From: Sphingobacterium corticibacter
GTDB lineage: Bacteria > Bacteroidota > Bacteroidia > Sphingobacteriales > Sphingobacteriaceae
Length of the DNA: 64,000 nucleotides
Direction: 5' to 3'
Assembly (NCBI RefSeq): GCF_003076635.1
Contig: NZ_QDKG01000004.1
Location: forward strand, 248,001-312,000
The notes beneath the pieces were generated by a model. That model saw only the letters and a program-made list of their open reading frames with translations, ran no database searches and was not told the origin of the DNA. Positions within the stretch are counted from its first letter, which is position 1. Each line of letters opens with the position of its first letter. A program made the translations under genes and the position numbers. Positions 20,593-28,267 of the stretch are shown in pieces.

Positions 20593-21309
20593 TTAAAATC
20601 CCTTCACTGGTTTTACACCAACTGGGAATACAAAAGTGACCATTTTTTTGGTAGATTTCCAAAGCCGAGCTTCGATGCGTTTGAGCAGCGATTGCTTTTT
20701 AGCAATACGATTTAGCCGCTCCTTCGCTTCTGCTTTACGCTGGATTTTTTCTTTCAGTTCTCGTTCTTTCTCGACCGGATCCCACAGCATGGCGGTGCAC
20801 ATGCAGTTTTTCCGCTCTTTGGCTGTCAAAATATCGAAATTTACACAAGATTGGCATCCTTTCCAAAATTCTTCATCTTGGGTAAGCTCACCATAAGTAA
20901 CCGGCTCATAGCCGAGATCAGAATTGATCTTCATCACGGCCAAACCGGTCGTCAATCCAAAAATTTTGGATTTCGGATAACGCTCGCGCGAAAGCTCAAA
21001 AATCTCTTTCTTGATAGCTTTCGCTAAACCTTCTTTACGAAATATAGGGTTGACAATAAGGCCTGAATTGGCCACGTAATCGCCGTGACTCCAAGTTTCT
21101 ATGTAACAAAAACCAGCCCAACGACCATCTTTGTGCAAGGCAATAACGGATTTGCCTTCCTCCATTTTCTTGGCAATATATTCGGGTTGCCGACGGGCAA
21201 TACCTGTTCCTCGCGCTTTGGCAGACTCAAACATTTCGTCACAAATCTGCTGAGCATAATCTTTATGCGAGGCATTAGCAGGAATAATCAAAAAATCTGA
21301 AAGTATCAT
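20593..21309 (-). CDS. GNAT-family N-acetyltransferase, candidate N-acylglutamate synthase
   Basis: This 237-residue protein has a GNAT domain (about residues 5-150). The acyl-CoA-binding loop is seen as NPIFRKEGLAKAIKK, where R-K-E-G-L-A corresponds to the R/QxxGxG/A motif. After it come cysteines (CQSCVNF, CMCTAM) and a basic Lys/Arg/Glu-rich C-terminal helix. It leads the arginine block in place of a classical argA or argJ, so it probably makes the acylated glutamate that starts the pathway. That role is inferred from position. The frame extends to 21339 but Met at 21309 matches the fold start. A terminator-like hairpin sits 17 bp upstream of the start. Confidence 0.8.
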   Translation of the reverse strand: MILSDFLIIPANASHKDYAQQICDEMFESAKARGTGIARRQPEYIAKKMEEGKSVIALHKDGRWAGFCYIETWSHGDYVANSGLIVNPIFRKEGLAKAIKKEIFELSRERYPKSKIFGLTTGLAVMKINSDLGYEPVTYGELTQDEEFWKGCQSCVNFDILTAKERKNCMCTAMLWDPVEKERELKEKIQRKAEAKERLNRIAKKQSLLKRIEARLWKSTKKMVTFVFPVGVKPVKGF

Positions 21310-21325
21310 TCTGAGACTTCGACCT

Positions 21326-21351
21326 AAAAAACACTCCACTCAACGTGGAAT
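21326..21351 (-). terminator. Terminator-like hairpin directly before the GNAT gene
   Basis: On the minus strand ATTCCAC pairs with GTGGAGT (7 bp, one wobble) around a 5-nt loop, then GTTTTTTAGG follows. Its T run ends 17 nt before the start codon at 21309, so read-through would be needed for expression. This is the hallmark of an attenuation system. Confidence 0.55.
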
Positions 21352-21468
21352 CTAAACATGAATTAACGATTGTAATAGCAGCACACGCTCGAGCGCTTAA
21401 TGGTGGCCGCCTATCCGGAAATTTCCTGCCCCTTTATCAAGCTCGAGGCAGTATTGGTCGTCGTAATC

Positions 21469-21510
21469 TCAGAATTGGACAACACAACGCATAATCATGG
21501 CGCATAGCAT
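21469..21510 (-). CDS. Possible leader peptide
   Basis: A short frame encodes MLCAMIMRCVVQF and a stop; inner Met codons at 21498 and 21492 would give shorter forms. It lies between the candidate promoters and the structured leader of arginine block 1. It has one Arg, and Cys, Met and Val are frequent, so it is not an obvious arginine-sensing peptide. Evidence is positional only. Confidence 0.3.
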   Translation of the reverse strand: MLCAMIMRCVVQF

Positions 21511-21599
21511 AAGCTACAAACCTACTATTGGCTTGCAAAACTATGTGCTGATTGTGGTTATGACAGTGCATCCTATCTTCTTCTTAAAATTCTGACAGA

Positions 21600-21630
21600 C
21601 AAAAGTATGAAATATTTCCGTGTCAACAAT
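21600..21630 (-). promoter_or_regulatory. Promoter of GNAT-argG-argC
   Basis: A -7 box TACTTTTG (21600-21607) is preceded by ATTG (21627-21630) with a 19-bp spacer. Two further TAnnTTTG boxes downstream, TAGTTTTG and TAGGTTTG (21517-21524), lack a good upstream box. The first is the best candidate. Confidence 0.55.
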
Positions 21631-21752
21631 GGTATTCAACTTTTTTTACGAATACACTAAATGGCAGATCAAAAATACGACCAACTTCAAAAAAATCTCA
21701 CTTGAATACTGACTTCACAAAATTAAATGCATCAATTTTATGACGTTAAAAT

Positions 21753-21784
21753 TTTAAACTATGCTAGTTAAAAGCCTACTTTTG
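21753..21784 (+). promoter_or_regulatory. Promoter of the small membrane protein gene
   Basis: TTTA (21753-21756), a 20-bp spacer and TACTTTTG (21777-21784) fit the Bacteroidetes consensus. The start codon is 23 bp downstream. Confidence 0.65.
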
Positions 21785-21806
21785 CAGGATAAAATATAGC
21801 AGCATT

Positions 21807-22070
21807 ATGATTACTCCAAGTATCGTTTTCTATCTCTTTTTTGCGATTCCTTATATCGGAATCATGTATTGGTTAATCAAGCAGGATAAGAAAAAACATG
21901 CTTGGGGCGTCACGGTGATTACCGTTATCGCTATTGCTGGTTTTGTGGTATCGCAACGCGCGAGTAGAATTGCGGTGCAAAACTATAAACAACATCAGAT
22001 CGATGCACGCCAGCAAGAGCGCGAAGCAGACAGCATCTTGCGCACACTCAATCGCGATACGGTTAAGTAA
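21807..22070 (+). CDS. Small two-helix membrane protein, unknown function
   Basis: This 87-residue protein has two hydrophobic helices (about residues 5-24 and 33-50) separated by a basic KQDKKKH loop. A polar, Gln/Arg-rich tail follows (YKQHQIDARQQERE), probably helical. I do not recognise the family. A good promoter upstream and a strong terminator downstream (22127-22163) support it as a real single-gene unit. It is divergent from the arginine block, with a 497-bp spacer. Confidence 0.7.
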   Translation: MITPSIVFYLFFAIPYIGIMYWLIKQDKKKHAWGVTVITVIAIAGFVVSQRASRIAVQNYKQHQIDARQQEREADSILRTLNRDTVK

Positions 22071-22126
22071 GTCAATCAACACTATTTAGCAGATCCAAAA
22101 TCTTAATTACTTGGTTTGCTAACATA

Positions 22127-22163
22127 AAAAAGGAGCTTTCATCTGAGATGAAAGCTCCTTTTT
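22127..22163. terminator. Bidirectional terminator
   Basis: AAAAAGGAGCTTTCAT pairs with ATGAAAGCTCCTTTTT around a 5-nt loop. It serves the small membrane protein gene on the plus strand and pruA on the minus strand. Confidence 0.88.
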
Positions 22164-22200
22164 GTTTATCAGGAAGGCGGCTGATGCTACCTTTATTTTA

Positions 22201-23835
22201 TTATTCTTCTCCTAAAAACGGGTAACGATAATCCGTATCGGGATTGAAAGTTTCCTTGATTGTACGTGGAGAAACCCAACGCAACAAGTTAATCATTGAA
22301 CCAGCTTTATCATTGGTACCAGATCCGCGCGCACCACCAAATGGTTGTTGGCCTACAACAGCACCAGTACATTTATCATTGATATAGAAGTTACCAGCCG
22401 AATGACGCAAAGCATGAGTTGCTTCTTCGATCGCGTAGCGATCTTGTGCAATCACGGCACCTGTCAAGGCGTAGATGGAAGTCTGATCTATCGTTTTCAA
22501 GGTTTCAGACCATTTATCATCTTCATAAACAAAAATCGTCAATACAGGACCGAACAATTCTTCTTGCATGGTTTCGTAATCAGCATTTTGCGCAACGATC
22601 ACCGTAGGACGAATGAAGTAACCTGTTGATTTATCATAGTCGCCACCAAAAACAACTTCCGCTTCGCTAGATTCTTTTGCGCGGTCGATGTACTTCGTGA
22701 TTTTATCAAATGATTTCTCATCGATCACCGCATTGATGAAGTTAGAGAAATCCTCTGTACCGCCCATTTTGAACGTTTCTAAATCTTTACCGATTAGATC
22801 TTTAATCGTTGGCCAAAGTGATTTTGGAATGTAGGCACGAGATGCTGCCGAACATTTCTGCCCTTGGAATTCGAAAGCGCCACGTACTAGAGCCGTGCTC
22901 ACTACTTTTGCCTCTGCAGAAGGGTGTGCCAAGATAAAATCTTTACCGCCCGTCTCTCCCACGATACGTGGATAAGTTTTGTACACATGAATGTTCTCTC
23001 CGATTGTTTTCCAGATATCTTGAAAAACTCCTGTAGATCCTGTAAAGTGAATACCTGCAAAATCTGGGTGTTTGAAAATCACCTCACCCGCATCAGGACC
23101 ATGCACGTATACCAAGTTGATTACGCCATCTGGTACGCCCGCCTCACGGAAGATTTCCATCAATACATTTGCTGAATAAATTTGGGTGTCAGACGGTTTC
23201 CAAACCACTACATTACCCATCATCGCTACAGAAGTAGGCAAGTTACCGGCAATAGCCGTAAAGTTAAATGGCGTCAATGCAAACACAAACCCTTCTAATG
23301 GACGCTGTTCTACACGATTCCACACACCTTTGGGCGATACTGGAGGTTGCTGAGAATAGATCTCCGTCATGTATTGTACATTGAAACGCAAGAAATCTGC
23401 AATTTCACAAGCGGAATCAATCTCTGCTTGGAAGGCATTTTTTGATTGTCCTAACATCGTAGCTGCATTCAGCTTATAGCGATATTTGGTAGAGATCAAT
23501 TCGGCTGCTTTCAAGAAAATAGCTGCACGGTGCTCCCATGGCAGGTTTTCCCAAGCTTCTTTGGCAGACAATGCCGCATCAATCGCAGCCTTTACATGCT
23601 CTTGTGTTCCTTTATGGAAATATCCTAAAACATGTTTGTGATCGTGCGGAGGAGTTAATGGCAATTTATTGCCAGTGCGCACTTCTTCTGATCCGATGTA
23701 CATCGGTATATCTACTTCCTGCGCTCTAGCAGTCGCAATCGCGTCTTGAAGCAGTTTTCTTTCCTTCGTTCCCGGAGCGTACGAATAAATAGGTTCGTTT
23801 GTTGGGCTAGGAACATTAAAAAATCCTTTAAGCAT
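22201..23835 (-). CDS. pruA: L-glutamate gamma-semialdehyde (1-pyrroline-5-carboxylate) dehydrogenase
   Basis: The 544-residue NAD-dependent aldehyde dehydrogenase oxidises glutamate semialdehyde to glutamate, the last step of proline and ornithine breakdown. Seen are the Glu motif GETGGKDF, the catalytic-cysteine segment GQKCSAASR and the C-terminal PFGGARGSGTNDK. The length fits the stand-alone P5CDH branch (about 540 residues) rather than bifunctional PutA. The frame extends to 23958, but MLKGFFNVPSPTNEP at 23835 is the family N-terminus. No proline dehydrogenase is nearby; an AraC regulator lies 218 bp upstream on the same strand. Confidence 0.95.
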   Translation of the reverse strand: MLKGFFNVPSPTNEPIYSYAPGTKERKLLQDAIATARAQEVDIPMYIGSEEVRTGNKLPLTPPHDHKHVLGYFHKGTQEHVKAAIDAALSAKEAWENLPWEHRAAIFLKAAELISTKYRYKLNAATMLGQSKNAFQAEIDSACEIADFLRFNVQYMTEIYSQQPPVSPKGVWNRVEQRPLEGFVFALTPFNFTAIAGNLPTSVAMMGNVVVWKPSDTQIYSANVLMEIFREAGVPDGVINLVYVHGPDAGEVIFKHPDFAGIHFTGSTGVFQDIWKTIGENIHVYKTYPRIVGETGGKDFILAHPSAEAKVVSTALVRGAFEFQGQKCSAASRAYIPKSLWPTIKDLIGKDLETFKMGGTEDFSNFINAVIDEKSFDKITKYIDRAKESSEAEVVFGGDYDKSTGYFIRPTVIVAQNADYETMQEELFGPVLTIFVYEDDKWSETLKTIDQTSIYALTGAVIAQDRYAIEEATHALRHSAGNFYINDKCTGAVVGQQPFGGARGSGTNDKAGSMINLLRWVSPRTIKETFNPDTDYRYPFLGEE

Positions 23836-23864
23836 ATCTTTCCTTTTTATCTTATTCTTATCTG

Positions 23865-23895
23865 TAAAGATAAGGTTATGTATGGAGAACTCATA
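23865..23895 (-). promoter_or_regulatory. Possible pruA promoter
   Basis: TATCTTTA (23865-23872) has one mismatch to the -7 consensus, and TATG (23892-23895) stands 19 bp upstream. The location 30 bp before the start codon is right. Each box has one mismatch. Confidence 0.4.
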
Positions 23896-24053
23896 AACAC
23901 CGATTGTCTGAATGTAAACATATATTGTCCTGTAAGCACATTGCACCCACAAGGACAAAAACTTATATCAAGCTATTAAACAACTATATAAGCTATTTAT
24001 AATAGACATAATGAATAAAATGCCAGGATTAATTACGACAAATATCGTATATA

Positions 24054-24917
24054 TTATATGCCGTGCTGCTGTAAGTACAGACGAGGCGAGGTGCCCATTA
24101 TTTGCTTGAATACGCGATTGAAATGAACTGTAGTTCTAAAACCTACTTGAAATGCCGCTTCCGCGACGGATTCTGTCCGTCTATTTACTAACAGCTGGCA
24201 AGATTTCTCAATCCGCACTTCATTTAAGAAGCCTACATACGTTTTGGTCGTGTGTTTTTTGAAAAATTTACAAAAGGAACTTGACGTCATATGCACCAAA
24301 CTGGCTACATCCGCAACCGCGACGTCATCCTGCAAATGATCGAAGGTATACTTATAGACCGCACTGATTCGTGCACCGTCTTTGTCGGAGTAACTGATCT
24401 TTCGCGCACCAGAATAAAGCGACTCCCCTTCTTGCCCGCGCTGCGTAAGCGTGTGCAATAAGCTAATAAACTCTACAAAACGTGGAATGCCATTTTTCTG
24501 CGAAAGCGCTCTAAAGAATTGTTGCAAATCACTTGCGCGCTCTGCGCGTATCTTTTTGCTGGCATCCAAGCCAATCAAATAGCTACCAACTTGATCGAAT
24601 TCGGGAATGACAAACAGTTTTTCCATGCGTTCGAGGTGCACAAAAACATGGACTAAATGAATGTCTTCATTGAGCAAATTTGGCTCATCATATTTTGTGA
24701 ACATGTGCGGTTCATCAGGACGAAGAATAAATACATCGCCTTGTTGAAACGATTGTGCAATATTGCCGACGAGGATCGTTCCTTTTCCTTGCAGCACGCA
24801 AGTAACTTGCAACTCGGAATGACGGTGATAATAGCCATACAATTTACCGCCCTTATTCTCCAAAGTGGCAAATACACCCTCACCATAAACAGGAACGGTA
24901 AACTGAATGGGTTCCAT
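24054..24917 (-). CDS. AraC-family transcriptional regulator
   Basis: The 287-residue protein has an N-terminal cupin-type sensor domain (about residues 15-110; HRHSELQVTCVLQGKGTIL) and a C-terminal double helix-turn-helix domain. The latter shows VADVASLVHMTSSSFCKFFKKH and the second helix region VAEAAFQVGFRTTVHFNRVFK. Met27 of the longer frame (24917) is used, because it begins the cupin fold and starts 11 bp after msrA. It is probably co-transcribed with msrA and may control pruA. Ligand and targets are unknown. Confidence 0.88.
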   Translation of the reverse strand: MEPIQFTVPVYGEGVFATLENKGGKLYGYYHRHSELQVTCVLQGKGTILVGNIAQSFQQGDVFILRPDEPHMFTKYDEPNLLNEDIHLVHVFVHLERMEKLFVIPEFDQVGSYLIGLDASKKIRAERASDLQQFFRALSQKNGIPRFVEFISLLHTLTQRGQEGESLYSGARKISYSDKDGARISAVYKYTFDHLQDDVAVADVASLVHMTSSSFCKFFKKHTTKTYVGFLNEVRIEKSCQLLVNRRTESVAEAAFQVGFRTTVHFNRVFKQIMGTSPRLYLQQHGI

Positions 24918-24928
24918 CAGAAGTTGAA

Positions 24929-25573
24929 CTATTTTAGCTTGTCGGCAAAGACTTTTTTGAACTTGTCCAACTTCGGCTGTACCACGAATTGGCAATAGCT
25001 ATTTCCCGGATTTTTATTAAAATAATCCTGATGATAATCTTCTGCCGGATAAAATACATCCGCTTTTTCGATCGTCGTTACGATCGGCTTGTCATACGCT
25101 TTCTCGGCATTCAGCTGCGAGATATAATAATCTGCTTTTTCTTCCTGCTCCGCATTCAACGGAAACAGCGCAGATCGATATTGCGTCCCTACATCATTTC
25201 CTTGTCTGTTCAACTGAGTTGGATCATGCAATTGAAAAAATGCTTTTAGCAGCTCATCGTACGAAATTACCTTTGGATCATAAGTGATTTTGACAGCTTC
25301 GGCATATCCCGTTTGCCCCGTAGTTACTTGTGCATAAGTTGGATTTGCCCCTTTGCCACCGATGTATCCTGAGATCACGGTATCCACTCCTTCTAACAAT
25401 CCAAGCGAAGTTTCGATACACCAGAAACATCCTGCTGCCATGATTGCTTCTTCGCGATCGCCATTGACAGGCAATGTCGCCAAAGAAACCGGCTTAGACG
25501 TATTGGACGTGGCTTGGCAAGAGGTAAAAACCAGCGTGCACAAAGCGAATAAATACATTATTTTGTTACTCAT
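24929..25573 (-). CDS. msrA: Peptide-methionine (S)-S-oxide reductase, exported lipoprotein
   Basis: The 214-residue enzyme repairs S-methionine sulfoxide. The active-site motif GCFWC lies at residues 48-52, with catalytic Cys49. The N-terminus (MSNKIMYLFALCTLVFTSC) is a lipoprotein signal with Cys19, so the enzyme works in the envelope. The start at 25573 is preceded by an AGGAGG sequence (plus-strand 25578-25583), a rare clear Shine-Dalgarno in this window, which decides against the longer frame to 25588. It lies downstream of sod, with a terminator between. Confidence 0.93.
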   Translation of the reverse strand: MSNKIMYLFALCTLVFTSCQATSNTSKPVSLATLPVNGDREEAIMAAGCFWCIETSLGLLEGVDTVISGYIGGKGANPTYAQVTTGQTGYAEAVKITYDPKVISYDELLKAFFQLHDPTQLNRQGNDVGTQYRSALFPLNAEQEEKADYYISQLNAEKAYDKPIVTTIEKADVFYPAEDYHQDYFNKNPGNSYCQFVVQPKLDKFKKVFADKLK

Positions 25574-25604
25574 AATTCCTCCTATCATATATTACAAAAT
25601 ACGA

Positions 25605-25642
25605 AAGAAGCTGCCCTTTGGTTTTCACCAAGGCAGCTTCTT
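25605..25642 (-). terminator. sod terminator
   Basis: AAGAAGCTGCC pairs with GGCAGCTTCTT and continues inward with a small bulge to TTGG/CCAA. It lies 34 bp after the superoxide dismutase stop. The T-tract is poor, and the msrA start is 32 bp further. Confidence 0.65.
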
Positions 25643-25675
25643 AACATATTTAACACTAAAGCGTCAGGACAAAAA

Positions 25676-26287
25676 TTATCCTTTTGCTGCTGCGTATCTT
25701 TTTGCGACAGCATCCCAGTTTACTACCTCGAAGATAGCTTCTAAGTATGCTGGGCGCTTGTTTTGATATTTCAAGTAGTAAGCGTGCTCCCATACATCGA
25801 TACCGAAGATAGGCGTACCTTTTACTTCTGCCACATCCATTAAAGGGTTGTCTTGGTTTGGTGTAGAAGTTACTGCCAATTTTCCATCTTGACCAACGAT
25901 TAACCAAGACCAACCTGAACCAAAGCGCGTAGCGCCAGCTTCTTGCAATTTCTTTTTCAAGTCAGCGAATGAACCAAATGTTTCGTTGATCGCCTCTGCT
26001 AACTCACCAGTCGGTTCACCACCTGCATTTGGGCCTAATACAGACCAGAATAAATCGTGATTGAAGTGACCGCCACCGTTGTTGCGAACAGCTGCAGGAT
26101 ATTTGCTGATGTTTTTGATCAAATCTTCCAAAGATGCGCCAGCTCCATCGGTATCTGCGATAGCTTTATTCAAGTTATCCACGTATGCCTGATGATGACG
26201 ATCGTGATGGATTTCCATCGTATCTTTATCAATGTGTGGTTCTAATGCGTCATTAGCGTATGGTAACGCTGCTAATTCGAATGCCAT
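25676..26287 (-). CDS. sodA: Superoxide dismutase, Mn-type
   Basis: The 203-residue enzyme dismutes superoxide. Metal ligands by alignment are His27 (EIHHDRHH), His77 ([11 protein letters not shown]), Asp164 and His168 (DVWEHAYY). The GGGHFNH motif and Gln145 (PNQDNPL) are the pattern of Mn or cambialistic rather than strict Fe enzymes. There is no signal peptide, so it is cytosolic. It is a neighbour of msrA, so two oxidative-damage genes lie together. Confidence 0.94.
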   Translation of the reverse strand: MAFELAALPYANDALEPHIDKDTMEIHHDRHHQAYVDNLNKAIADTDGAGASLEDLIKNISKYPAAVRNNGGGHFNHDLFWSVLGPNAGGEPTGELAEAINETFGSFADLKKKLQEAGATRFGSGWSWLIVGQDGKLAVTSTPNQDNPLMDVAEVKGTPIFGIDVWEHAYYLKYQNKRPAYLEAIFEVVNWDAVAKRYAAAKG

Positions 26288-26387
26288 AATTATATAATTT
26301 TAGTATAAATCAATGCTGCTTACGCTGCGTTACGAAGATAACAAATGTTTGGTTTTTATGTTTGAAAACATCATTTTCTCCAACCTC

Positions 26388-26858
26388 TTATCTCCTTTTA
26401 TTACGAAAAAATGATTGTATGAGCTCGCTGCAAGAGGATTCTAACACACCACCAACGATTTCTGTCTTTGGATGAATAATGCGATCATGAAATGCGCTAT
26501 AACCGCGTTTATCGTCTTTTGCACCATACACGACGCGATCTATTTGCGCCCAATAAGCCGCGCCAGCGCACATCACACAGGGTTCTATCGTGACGTACAA
26601 CGTACAACCTTTCAGATATTTGCCACCCAAATGATTGGCAGCAGCGGTGAATGCTTGCATCTCGGCATGTGCGGTAACATCGTTTAGGCGCTCTGTCAGG
26701 TTATAGCCTTTAGCAATGATCTGCCCATTAGCTACGATGACCGCTCCAATTGGAATCTCATCTTCGTCGTACGCCATCTTGGCCAAGCGCAACGCTTCAC
26801 GCATAAACAATTCATCTACCGAGCCTGAGGTTTCGGCCTCCCCACTAAAATATCTCAT
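26388..26858 (-). CDS. tadA: tRNA-specific adenosine deaminase
   Basis: The 156-residue zinc deaminase converts A34 to inosine in tRNA-Arg(ACG). The HAE motif (His64, Glu66) and PCVMC (Cys94, Cys97) supply the zinc site and proton shuttle. The segment ALRLAKMAYDEDEIPIGAV is typical of TadA. The first 15 residues (MRYFSGEAETSGSVD) are extra; Met19 (26804) is a possible alternative start. Related guanine or cytosine deaminases are less likely. It is followed by sod on the same strand after 100 bp. Confidence 0.9.
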   Translation of the reverse strand: MRYFSGEAETSGSVDELFMREALRLAKMAYDEDEIPIGAVIVANGQIIAKGYNLTERLNDVTAHAEMQAFTAAANHLGGKYLKGCTLYVTIEPCVMCAGAAYWAQIDRVVYGAKDDKRGYSAFHDRIIHPKTEIVGGVLESSCSELIQSFFRNKRR

Positions 26859-26878
26859 CTACTCTTTTTTCGAATTAT

Positions 26879-27217
26879 CTAACTTAATCTTGTGCCGTTC
26901 GGAACGGCCTTATCCACTGCTGTCAACACAATATCGCCATTCGCATCTGCGAAACCCGTCACTAGGCATTCGGAAAAGAAATTGGCAATCTGCTTTCGTG
27001 GGAAATTTACGACAGCAACAATTTGCCTCCCAATCAAATCCTCCCGCGTGTAATGAGCTGTAATTTGCGCACTCGATTTACGAACACCTATTTCCGCACC
27101 AAAATCGATCTGCAACTGATAGGCTGGCTTTTTTGCTTTTGGAAAATCTTGCGCGTCTATAATGGTTCCTACGCAAAGGATCACCTTTTCAAAGTCCGAC
27201 CATGCAATTTCTTCCAT
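26879..27217 (-). CDS. csaA: CsaA-like tRNA-binding protein
   Basis: The 112-residue protein is a single EMAPII/Trbp111-type OB-fold (DFEKVILCVGTIIDAQDFPKA, then IGRQIVAVVNFPRKQI). Family members bind tRNA non-specifically, and CsaA has been described as a secretion-linked chaperone. It starts 3 bp after the small CsbD-like gene and is followed 20 bp later by tadA, so the three are probably one transcript. Confidence 0.88.
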   Translation of the reverse strand: MEEIAWSDFEKVILCVGTIIDAQDFPKAKKPAYQLQIDFGAEIGVRKSSAQITAHYTREDLIGRQIVAVVNFPRKQIANFFSECLVTGFADANGDIVLTAVDKAVPNGTRLS

Positions 27218-27220
27218 TCC

Positions 27221-27436
27221 TTACAATCTGTTGGTATGAATATCTTGTAATTCTTTACCCAATGTAAAGCGCACATAATCCGCATTGCGACGAATACGCT
27301 TAGCCAACCGCTGTACCAATTGCTCTTCCTCGCCCTCCACATAAGCAAGATCTTCTTCACTTAATGTGTTGTATTTGCGTGTAATCTTGAATCGAATAAC
27401 TTTCCAGTCGTCCGCTGATATTTTTAGGCTAGTCAT
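27221..27436 (-). CDS. Small CsbD-like protein
   Basis: This 71-residue protein contains DWKVIRFKITRKYNTLSEED and LAYVEGEEEQLVQRL. That is the layout of Bacteroidetes CsbD-related stress proteins (W-x-ELKGKLKQKYxxLTDDDLxYVEGKEDELLGRLQ), but the N-terminal basic motif is altered. It is probably a small helical cytosolic protein. It forms the head of a csaA-tadA transcript. The similarity is recalled, not searched. Confidence 0.65.
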   Translation of the reverse strand: MTSLKISADDWKVIRFKITRKYNTLSEEDLAYVEGEEEQLVQRLAKRIRRNADYVRFTLGKELQDIHTNRL

Positions 27437-27477
27437 GATTTCTGATTTTTAGTGGCTTAATTTTTGCTATTCTCTCG

Positions 27478-27485
27478 TATCTTTG
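27478..27485 (+). promoter_or_regulatory. Promoter -7 box for the outer-membrane protein gene
   Basis: TATCTTTG is a perfect -7 match 25 bp before the start codon at 27511. The upstream box is weak. Confidence 0.6.
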
Positions 27486-27510
27486 AAAAAGTTAAAATTA
27501 AAACAATACT

Positions 27511-28086
27511 ATGAAAAAACGAATACTTACACTAATCGTTGCGATCACTACCATCTTTTCTGCGCAAGCACAGCTTTTCCCATCTTTTGATTTAGGATTG
27601 AAAGCGGGTGCGAACTTTACTAGCCTTCGTTCAAACGGAAATTATTTTGATTCTAGCACTAAAGCAGGTTTCTTAGCTGGTGCTTGGGCACGTGTTGGCG
27701 TACTAGGATTCCACATACAACCGGAGCTTTATTACACTTCAAAAAACACCTCATTGAATCGTGGTAATACCAGTGAAGATGTAAAGTTTTCTACTGTTGA
27801 CGTACCAGTATTGTTAGGTACTAAAATTGGGTTAGGACCAATTGGTGCACGCATTCAGGCTGGACCTTTGTTTTCATTTATTGTAGACAAAGACAATGTT
27901 ACTAGCTTTGGATCTGAGGTAGATTACAAAAAGAACTTTGCTGCTATTGTAGGCGGTGTAGGGGTAGATATCTCCAAGTTATCTTTGGATCTGCGTTATG
28001 AAGCCGGACTAGGCAACATCAACCGCGGTGATAACAGACAGCGATTAAATCTATGGACACTAGCTATAGGATATAATTTCTTATAG
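27511..28086 (+). CDS. Outer-membrane beta-barrel protein (PorT/OmpX-like)
   Basis: The 191-residue protein has a signal peptide (MKKRILTLIVAITTIFSAQA, cleavage about residue 20). The mature part starts QLFPSFDLGLKAGANFTSL and shows alternating hydrophobic strands (FHIQPELYYTS, IGARIQAGPLFSF, LSLDLRYEAGLGNI). It ends in YNFL, an aromatic terminus typical of BAM substrates. It resembles the Bacteroidetes outer-membrane beta-barrel family of about 190 residues. Function unknown. It is a single-gene unit with its own promoter and a strong terminator. Confidence 0.88.
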   Translation: MKKRILTLIVAITTIFSAQAQLFPSFDLGLKAGANFTSLRSNGNYFDSSTKAGFLAGAWARVGVLGFHIQPELYYTSKNTSLNRGNTSEDVKFSTVDVPVLLGTKIGLGPIGARIQAGPLFSFIVDKDNVTSFGSEVDYKKNFAAIVGGVGVDISKLSLDLRYEAGLGNINRGDNRQRLNLWTLAIGYNFL

Positions 28087-28129
28087 ACTTCGTTGATCTT
28101 TGATCAAAAGCATACTGGCTTTAACAGCC

Positions 28130-28170
28130 AAAAAAATAGGGCTATCGGACATCGATAGCCCTATTTTTTT
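28130..28170 (+). terminator. Terminator after the beta-barrel gene
   Basis: A perfect 18-bp stem (arm AAAAAAATAGGGCTATCG) with a 5-nt loop ends in seven T. Confidence 0.92.
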
Positions 28171-28230
28171 AGAACAATTCTAAATTGTCCTTTTTAGTCC
28201 TATCCACGGGACATATTGTTGTTTATATGA

Positions 28231-28238
28231 TAAATTTG
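28231..28238 (+). promoter_or_regulatory. Possible sdhCAB promoter -7 box
   Basis: TAAATTTG fits TAnnTTTG and stands 29 bp before the chosen sdhC start. No good upstream box is seen at the expected distance. Confidence 0.45.
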
Positions 28239-28267
28239 TGACTAAATTATATAAATTCAGAAGACTA

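Larger units (their letters stand above)
21310..21593 (-). promoter_or_regulatory. Long structured leader of arginine block 1 (candidate attenuator or riboswitch)
   Basis: If transcription starts from the promoter at 21600-21630, about 285 nt precede the acetyltransferase gene. The leader holds a 13-codon reading frame (21469-21510) and then a structured part. There CTGCC pairs with GGCAG, GGAAATTTCC is palindromic, and CTCGAGC pairs with GCTCGAG (plus-strand 21441-21447 and 21389-21395), with an AAGC/GCTT extension. Finally a hairpin with six T stands just before the start codon. I cannot match it to a named riboswitch class. No conventional gene was found between 21310 and 21806. Confidence 0.5.
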
